Assembly: GCA_031296755.1 (NCBI GenBank)
Contig: JAUMMZ010000053.1
Span: 1-10,467 of the forward strand
From: Collinsella sp.
Lineage (GTDB): Bacteria; Actinomycetota; Coriobacteriia; Coriobacteriales; Coriobacteriaceae
Direction of reading: 5' to 3'
DNA length: 10,467 nt
A program made the translations under genes and the position numbers. Below the pieces are notes generated by a model. It did no database searches and was not told the DNA's origin. It was given only the letters and a program-made list of their open reading frames with translations. This document shows, in pieces, positions 5,734-10,467 of the stretch. Position 1 is the stretch's first letter, and the number at the start of each line of letters is the position of its first letter.

Positions 5734-6226
5734 CTTGTACAGCCTTATCAATCAAATGGGAAAGCTCCATTGCGCGGTCACCGTGCGCCTCAAGCGTTAT
5801 CGTTCGCACATCGCTGTCGCCCTCATCACGCTTGAGCGTCACCGAAAGATACTCATCCGTCAGCTCGTCCTGGAATTGTTCGCCCCATTCCAGCAGGCAA
5901 GCACCCTCATAGCCCAGCACATCGAAAATGCCCGTATCCTCGAGCTCGTAGGCATGCTCCAGGCGGTATAGATCAAAGTGAAACAGCGGAATACGACCTT
6001 GATCGTGAACGGCCATGAGCGCAAACGTAGGGCTCGTAACCATATGCCCATCGCCCAGCCCGCGCGAGACGCCCTTGGTAAAGTGAGTTTTGCCCACTCC
6101 CAGGCCACCGGTCAGGATGAGCACATCTCCGTCCTCAAGGCACGGTGCAATTAGCTCGCCAAAGTACTCCGTATCGGCAGCGCAAGTCGTTTTGTAAGTA
6201 CCTACCCCCAGGCGCTCCAGGGACAT
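5720..6226 (-). CDS. tsaE: tRNA t6A biosynthesis ATPase TsaE
   Basis: This 168-residue P-loop ATPase binds the TsaB-TsaD complex and drives its turnover during t6A synthesis in the cytoplasm. Residues 39-47 form the Walker A motif TGGLGVGKT. SPTF (65-68), HFDLYRL (83-89, with the Walker-B-type Asp85) and LLEWGE (111-116) are the other family signatures. Length is normal for the family. The ATG is preceded by AAGGAG with 5-base spacing, placed in the 12-base gap after the uracil-DNA glycosylase gene. Its last codons overlap the start of the TsaB-RimI-TsaD gene, its functional partner, so the two should be made in step. Confidence 0.95.
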   Translation of the reverse strand: MSLERLGVGTYKTTCAADTEYFGELIAPCLEDGDVLILTGGLGVGKTHFTKGVSRGLGDGHMVTSPTFALMAVHDQGRIPLFHFDLYRLEHAYELEDTGIFDVLGYEGACLLEWGEQFQDELTDEYLSVTLKRDEGDSDVRTITLEAHGDRAMELSHLIDKAVQDELA

Positions 6227-6238
6227 ATATGCTCCTTA

Positions 6239-6859
6239 TTATTCCGAGGCGTCCTCTGGTGCGGGATGTCGCTCCAGATAATCGCCCAGCATCTTAAAGT
6301 CTTCCTCCAGCAGCTCCTGCCACGCCGGATTGCGCAGCGCTGCTGCCGGATGAAAAGTGGGCATTACTACAAAATGCCCCATCTGGTGGAACCTGCCGCG
6401 CAGCTTAGTAATGCCAATCTCGGTCTTAAGCACAAAGTGCGTCGCGGGGTTGCCGAGCGTCACGATAATATCAGGCCAGATGCTTCGAATCTGCTCACGC
6501 AAAAACGGCGAGCAAGCCAGCACTTCCTCGGGACGCGGATTGCGGTTTCCCGGCGGGCGGCACTTAAGCACGTTGGCAATGTAGACGTCTTCGCGTTTGA
6601 GCCCCGCCAGCGACAAAATGCCGTTGAGGTCCTCGCCTGCCGCCCCCACAAAGGGCTCGCCCTGCAAATCCTCATTGCGGCCCGGCGCCTCACCAATAAA
6701 CATCACGCGAGCGCGGGGGTTTCCCACGCCAAACACGATATTGTGACGCGACTGGTAGAGCTGGCAGAGGTGACAATCGCCCAGAACGGCCTCAATTTCC
6801 TCGAGTGCGACCTCACGTGGTGCCTGATGGGTATGGCCGGGGATGTGCATGACGCCCAT
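6239..6859 (-). CDS. udg: Uracil-DNA glycosylase, family 4 type with 4Fe-4S cluster
   Basis: The 206-residue product removes uracil from DNA, starting base-excision repair. Four cysteines in the family-4 pattern are present, C29-x2-C32, C100 and C116, and would hold a 4Fe-4S cluster. Motif 1 is GEAPGRNED (56-64), followed by GEPFVGAAG. NVLKCRPPGNRNP surrounds the third cysteine, and HPAAALR (170-176) is the second active-site motif. The ATG has AGGAG 5 bases upstream, overlapping the alr stop codon, so M1 is preferred over M4. Only 8 bases separate it from alr, so it is co-transcribed and probably coupled. Family-5 or SPUD-type relatives are possible, but the cysteine spacing and motif 1 favour family 4. 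Confidence 0.92.
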   Translation of the reverse strand: MGVMHIPGHTHQAPREVALEEIEAVLGDCHLCQLYQSRHNIVFGVGNPRARVMFIGEAPGRNEDLQGEPFVGAAGEDLNGILSLAGLKREDVYIANVLKCRPPGNRNPRPEEVLACSPFLREQIRSIWPDIIVTLGNPATHFVLKTEIGITKLRGRFHQMGHFVVMPTFHPAAALRNPAWQELLEEDFKMLGDYLERHPAPEDASE

Positions 6860-6867
6860 AGCGGCTC

Positions 6868-8013
6868 CTACACGTAGACCTTGTCGAGACGCATGCCAAA
6901 GCCGCAGGCGACCTCGTAGTTAATCGTTCCGCGCAGTCGGGCCATCTCGTCCATAGTGATCTCGGCATCGCCATCGCGGCCGACAATAATCATCTCGTCA
7001 CCATACTCGGCCTCGGGAATCTCGTGTGCCGGGTTGGACTGAATGGCGACCATAAACTGGTCCATGCAGATATTGCCAACCTGATGCACGCGCTCGCCGC
7101 GATACAGCACATCCATACGATTGGAAAGCGTACGCGATAGGCCATCGGCATAACCGATCGGCAGCGTGCAGATCTGAACGCGCGTACGCGGTACGCGGTA
7201 GGTAAAACCGTAGCCCACGCCCTCACCCATCGCAGGGTGTGCCACGCGCGTCACACGCGCATGGACGCTCATAACGGGATCAAGCTGCATCACGCGGCCA
7301 CTCAGCTCGCACGGCTGCATGCCATACAAGCCAACGCCGGCGCGAATCATATCAAAATGCATCGAGGGGTCGAGCATCGAGGACGGAGTGTTGGCGCAGT
7401 GCACGATACCGCACTCAAAACCCGCATCCTTAATGGCTTGAACGGCCTCGGTAAAGCGCTGACACTGCAGCTTGTAGTCCCAGCCCGAAGGTTCATCGGC
7501 CGTGGCGAAGTGCGTAAATACGCCGTCGCACTGAATACCGCGATGGAAATTTATACCGCGGACAAAGTCGAGCACCTGCGTGTAGTGAACGCCGATACGA
7601 TTCATGCCCGTCTCGATGGCGAGATGATACTTGCCCACTTTGCCCGCCGCGACGGCACATTCGCCATACGCAAGAGCAAAGTCAGACGTATAGACCGAGG
7701 GCATGATATCAAACTCGAGCAACGTCGGAATGGCCTCGATAGGCGGCTCGCTTAGGATGAGGATGGGTTTCGTAATCCCGCCCTGTCGGAGCTCAACGCC
7801 CTCGTTAACCGTCGCCACGGCAAACATGTCGGCACCGGCCGAATACATGATCTTGGCGCACTCAACAGCTCCATGACCATAAGCATCGGCCTTGACCACG
7901 CAGCACAGGCGCTGACGTGGATTCAGCAAGTTCTTATAGGCCCTCGTGTTGCGACGGAGCGCCCCGCGGTCGATCTCGACCCAGGACCAGCGCGTCAAAT
8001 CGGCTTTATTCAT
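6868..8013 (-). CDS. alr: Alanine racemase
   Basis: This 381-residue PLP enzyme interconverts L- and D-alanine and supplies D-Ala for peptidoglycan. The PLP lysine is K41 in VVKADAYGHGAV. The second catalytic base is Y268 in GEGVGYGFTYRV, and IETGMNRIG, FTHFATAD, RAGVGLYG, PIGYADGLSR and GNICMDQF are family landmarks. Length is typical. The ATG lies 2 bases after the stop of the NAD(P)HX repair gene. No strong ribosome binding site sits at the normal distance (GAAGGG is about 16 bases away), so its translation probably depends on coupling to the gene before it. Sitting with acpS and an NAD(P)HX repair gene is a familiar Gram-positive arrangement. Confidence 0.97.
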   Translation of the reverse strand: MNKADLTRWSWVEIDRGALRRNTRAYKNLLNPRQRLCCVVKADAYGHGAVECAKIMYSAGADMFAVATVNEGVELRQGGITKPILILSEPPIEAIPTLLEFDIMPSVYTSDFALAYGECAVAAGKVGKYHLAIETGMNRIGVHYTQVLDFVRGINFHRGIQCDGVFTHFATADEPSGWDYKLQCQRFTEAVQAIKDAGFECGIVHCANTPSSMLDPSMHFDMIRAGVGLYGMQPCELSGRVMQLDPVMSVHARVTRVAHPAMGEGVGYGFTYRVPRTRVQICTLPIGYADGLSRTLSNRMDVLYRGERVHQVGNICMDQFMVAIQSNPAHEIPEAEYGDEMIIVGRDGDAEITMDEMARLRGTINYEVACGFGMRLDKVYV

Positions 8014-8015
8014 GA

Positions 8016-9632
8016 TTAGTCATCCGACCCTTCGTCCATGATTCCCAGATCTTCGAGCGCATCCTTTGCCGCCAGTTCCATGGCAGGACCGATCAAGTCG
8101 ATAAGATCGGTCGCGATGACGCTCTTCTCACCATACTCCGTCGCCGCGGCAAAACCGGCGTAGCTGTGAAGTGCGACGGCGTACGAATACAGCAACTCCC
8201 AACGATCCATCTCGTCGCGCATGGTGGCAAGCGTGCCGGCCAAAATACCCGCGAGAACATCACCCGAACCGGCAGTTGCCAGAGAAGCCGGACCCGAGAG
8301 CGGCAGCAGCACACGCTCAACGCCACAGATAGCCGTCGTCGGCCCCTTGGCAATGACAACCAGGTTGTCGGAGCCTGCAGCCCAGACAACCTTCTGCGCG
8401 GCCGCAATCGCGGTACCAAGGTCGTTCACCTCGTCACCGGCAACCAGACGCGAAAGCTCACGATAGTGCGGCGTCATAACCAACGGCTGCTCGCGACGAT
8501 ACATCTCGGGGTTACTATCAATACCGTCAATGGCAATCTTAGCAAGGCAGTTGAGTGCATCGGCGTCCAAGATAAGCGGTACATCAAGCTCGAGCAAGCC
8601 CGAAACCACCTGCATAGCGCCGGCAGACGTCGTCATACCGGGACCGCACAGTACGCAGCTGTACTTCTTTGCAATCTCGCACACCGTCATGCGCGCAGCG
8701 GCGCCAAAGGAGCCGCGGGAATCAGACGGAATAGCAAAGACGGGAATCGAAGGAAGTGCCATGCGAATAAGATTAGCGCAGGCGTCAGGAGCCGCGACTG
8801 CCACGTAACCAGCACCCGCGCGAGCTGCAGACTTGGCCGCCATAATGGCAGCACCAGGATATTGTGCAGATCCGGCGACAATAAGCACGGAGCCACGGGA
8901 ATACTTATCGATATTCGTAGGTAGTGGAGCAAAGTAATCAACTAAGTCACCGGGCTCGACAATCTCGGCGGCGTGGTCGACATCATCGATGACCTCGTCA
9001 AGACGGTCGTAAAGATTGCCGCAGATCAAATCGCCAGCATACTCAGGGCCATCAGCGCTATACAAACCAATCTTGGGCGCAATCATCGTCACCGTATGCT
9101 CGGCACGAATGCAGTCGTCATCAACAACGCCCGTCTCGGCATTCAGGCCCGAGGGGACATCAATGGATACGACACAATCGGCGCATTCATTGACCGTAGG
9201 AATCCAGATGGAGAACGGCGCACGCAGATTCCCGTGGAAACCGGTACCAAATATGGCATCGACAACAACATCGGCCTTATCGATCAAAACCTCGAGTTCG
9301 TCACGCGAGGGGCCGACGCAAACGTGCACATCGCGGCCGGCAGTACGACGAGCAACATGACGTGCCAGAGCAGCAGGAATCTCATCCGGCTCAACCGGAG
9401 AAACGATATCGACGTCCACACCCTTATGGCTCAGAATATCGGCGGCAACCCAACCGTCGCCGCCATTATTACCAAAACCGACCAGAACGAGAACCCGATC
9501 GGGATTGAGCTTCAAGACCTCGTTGGCGGCAAACTCACCCGCTAGCTCCATAAGCTCGGCCTTCGAAGTCCCTTCGCGTTCGATGATGTCCTCGAGACGA
9601 ACGACTTCTTCGGTACTCAAAACCGGTTTCAT
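8016..9632 (-). CDS. nnr: Bifunctional NAD(P)HX epimerase / ADP-dependent NAD(P)HX dehydratase
   Basis: The 538-residue product repairs hydrated NADH and NADPH. The N-terminal domain (about 1-220) is the epimerase, with VGFGNNGGDGW (51-61), Asp125 in VVVDAIFGTGFHG and SIDVPSGLNAETG (157-169). The C-terminal domain (about 230-538) is the ribokinase-like dehydratase, with KYSRGSVLIVAGS (243-255), CGPGM (329-333), LDADALN (355-361), MTPHYREL (386-393) and the nucleotide-binding TAGSGDVLAG (453-462). Both halves look complete, so both activities are expected. The ATG follows the acpS stop with no gap, and AGGAG lies 5 bases upstream inside the end of acpS. The C terminus is acidic. The two-domain fusion is the standard bacterial form. 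Confidence 0.95.
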   Translation of the reverse strand: MKPVLSTEEVVRLEDIIEREGTSKAELMELAGEFAANEVLKLNPDRVLVLVGFGNNGGDGWVAADILSHKGVDVDIVSPVEPDEIPAALARHVARRTAGRDVHVCVGPSRDELEVLIDKADVVVDAIFGTGFHGNLRAPFSIWIPTVNECADCVVSIDVPSGLNAETGVVDDDCIRAEHTVTMIAPKIGLYSADGPEYAGDLICGNLYDRLDEVIDDVDHAAEIVEPGDLVDYFAPLPTNIDKYSRGSVLIVAGSAQYPGAAIMAAKSAARAGAGYVAVAAPDACANLIRMALPSIPVFAIPSDSRGSFGAAARMTVCEIAKKYSCVLCGPGMTTSAGAMQVVSGLLELDVPLILDADALNCLAKIAIDGIDSNPEMYRREQPLVMTPHYRELSRLVAGDEVNDLGTAIAAAQKVVWAAGSDNLVVIAKGPTTAICGVERVLLPLSGPASLATAGSGDVLAGILAGTLATMRDEMDRWELLYSYAVALHSYAGFAAATEYGEKSVIATDLIDLIGPAMELAAKDALEDLGIMDEGSDD

Positions 9633-10172
9633 CTATGCTCCTAGCGTATCTTGCGAAGCATCGCCCAGGTGCTCCGTCAATGCTGAATTCTGCAGCTGCT
9701 CAAGCTCATCTAAAACAGAGCGAGCCTCTTTAAATGTCTGCGCAACGCGTTTCTTGGTGCTCACCTTTTCCTCTTTTGGCTTAGGCCGAGCATCTTCGGT
9801 AATCGCGATTGCATTCGCAACGGCTAAGTCTCCTGTAAGCGTAATGGAAAGAGCGACCTCAACAATACCCAGCTCTTGAGCGATCTCGAGAGCACGGCCC
9901 GAAAGCAGCGCCTTCGGTTTGCCGAGTTTATCACGCGTAACCGAAACATCCTTGCGACCAACGCCTTGACTAAAACCCGTGCCGAGAGCTTTAAGTACCG
10001 CCTCGCGCGAAGCAAAGCGGCTGGCATAGTGAGCAGCGGGACGCGATGATGCATCACAATACGCACGCTCTTCTTCGGTAAACACACGCCGAGCAAACGA
10101 CGGCGTCTTTTCAAGAATTGATTTCATACGGGAAATCTCGACGATATCAACGCCGATACCAGCTTCAGCCAT
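9633..10172 (-). CDS. acpS: Holo-[acyl-carrier-protein] synthase with C-terminal extension
   Basis: AcpS moves phosphopantetheine from CoA to acyl carrier protein, activating it for fatty-acid synthesis. Signatures are GIGVDIVEISRM (5-16, metal ligand D9), FASREAVLKALGTG (53-66, metal ligand E57 and K61) and KLGKP (82-86). I start at the ATG at 10172, because GGAGG lies 5 bases upstream. The ATG at 10184 has no binding site and its following codons are that GGAGG. The protein is 179 residues, whereas AcpS is usually about 120-130. The extra part (about 128-179) is Lys/Glu-rich and then probably helical (FKEARSVLDELEQL). The usual SISHT-like motif near residue 109 reads SITLT, so the conserved His is missing. 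It is the first gene of the operon, about 100 bases from the rRNA terminator. Confidence 0.93.
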   Translation of the reverse strand: MAEAGIGVDIVEISRMKSILEKTPSFARRVFTEEERAYCDASSRPAAHYASRFASREAVLKALGTGFSQGVGRKDVSVTRDKLGKPKALLSGRALEIAQELGIVEVALSITLTGDLAVANAIAITEDARPKPKEEKVSTKKRVAQTFKEARSVLDELEQLQNSALTEHLGDASQDTLGA

Positions 10173-10201
10173 GTTCACCTCCATATCGCACAGACTAAGT
10201 T

Positions 10202-10231
10202 ATTGTAGCCCGTTCACAGAAGATGCGACAA
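10202..10231 (-). promoter_or_regulatory. Candidate promoter of the acpS operon
   Basis: On the minus strand TTGTCG (10231-10226) and TACAAT (10207-10202) are separated by 18 bases. Transcription would start near 10195, leaving a leader of about 22 bases before the acpS ATG at 10172. An alternative upstream pair, TTGTGT with TTATAA, has a 19-base spacer and is less well spaced. The site lies between the rRNA terminator and acpS, where the operon promoter is expected. Confidence 0.5.
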
Positions 10232-10281
10232 ACGAGGGTTATAAAACACAGCTACTATGTGAGACACAATCCCGCAAACGC

Positions 10282-10313
10282 AAAAAAGGGGGAGGCCGCG
10301 AGGCCTCCCCCTT
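10282..10313 (-). terminator. Intrinsic terminator of the rRNA operon
   Basis: Perfect 10-bp G/C-rich arms (10288-10297 and 10302-10311) enclose a 4-base loop, with A/T pairs extending the stem by two. On the minus strand they are followed by six T (10287-10282). It lies about 30 bases after the 5S gene and before the acpS promoter, so it separates the rRNA operon from the acpS operon. Confidence 0.92.
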
Positions 10314-10343
10314 CCAAGTTCGATGGCGGCTCGGTGCCGTCCA

Positions 10344-10463
10344 CCGGTCAGCGGCGCCCTGGCCTCCCACGGGCTGACCCCGCAGTACTCTCGGCGCGAT
10401 GGGGCTTAGCTTCCGGGTTCGGAACGGGACCGGGCGTGCCCCCCATGCTCTGGCCGCTGACCG
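10344..10463 (-). rRNA. rrf: 5S ribosomal RNA
   Basis: The minus-strand sequence has the conserved 5S core: GTTCCGAACCCGGAAG (loop C region), TAAGCCCCATCGCGCCGA, then GTACTGCGGGG and GTGGGAGGCCAGGGCG. Helix I is formed by CGGTCAGCGG at the 5' end and CCGCTGACCG at the 3' end. The pairing continues outward to a perfect 15-bp stem (10453-10467 with 10341-10355). This outer part is probably the precursor stem cut during 5S maturation. It reaches the window edge and may continue. Ends were set by alignment to the E. coli 5S from memory and may be off by a few bases. As the usual last gene of an rRNA operon, it implies 16S and 23S genes to the right of the window. Confidence 0.95.
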
Positions 10464-10467
10464 GTGG

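Noticed and set aside
4663..5835. 390-codon plus-strand frame
   Set aside because: Antisense shadow of tsaB-rimI and the end of tsaE, whose motifs are all on the minus strand.

Overview
The window is chromosomal DNA from a GC-rich, Gram-positive-type anaerobe. The gene order, GC-leaning codon use with AGGAG-type ribosome binding sites, and a triple TsaB-RimI-TsaD fusion suggest a member of the Coriobacteriia, plausibly Collinsella or a close relative. The genus is an inference from memory, not a database match. Every convincing gene is on the minus strand, so the layout below runs from the right end to the left end.

Right end (about 10280-10467): the 5S rRNA gene that closes a ribosomal RNA operon, followed by a strong intrinsic terminator. 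Next is a housekeeping operon (10172 to 3349) with a candidate promoter at 10202-10231 and very tight spacing: acpS, a bifunctional NAD(P)HX epimerase/dehydratase gene, alr, a family-4-type uracil-DNA glycosylase gene, tsaE, and a fused tsaB-rimI-tsaD gene. It joins carrier-protein activation, repair of damaged NAD(P)H, D-alanine supply, base-excision repair and the threonylcarbamoyl-transfer step of tRNA t6A synthesis. TsaC, which makes the threonylcarbamoyl-adenylate, is not in this window.

Middle (2548-3348): about 800 bases without a conventional gene, but highly structured. Two long palindromic elements lie in opposite orientation. They share a core with 55 of 56 flanking bases identical, and their apical stems differ at four base pairs that are all compensated. 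Upstream of cstA there is a promoter with a perfect 18-bp operator-like palindrome in its spacer, then a leader of about 235 nt. The leader holds nested alternative hairpins, a possible 14-residue leader peptide ending in NIISVVII, and an intrinsic terminator just upstream of the ribosome binding site. This looks like a transcription attenuator.

Left part (1-2547): cstA, encoding a CstA-family membrane transporter, with its own terminator. Beyond it is the start of an unrecognised gene, possibly with a winged-helix fold, that leaves the window at base 1.

The protein genes are ordinary and well supported. The unexplained signal is in the 2548-3348 intergenic region.
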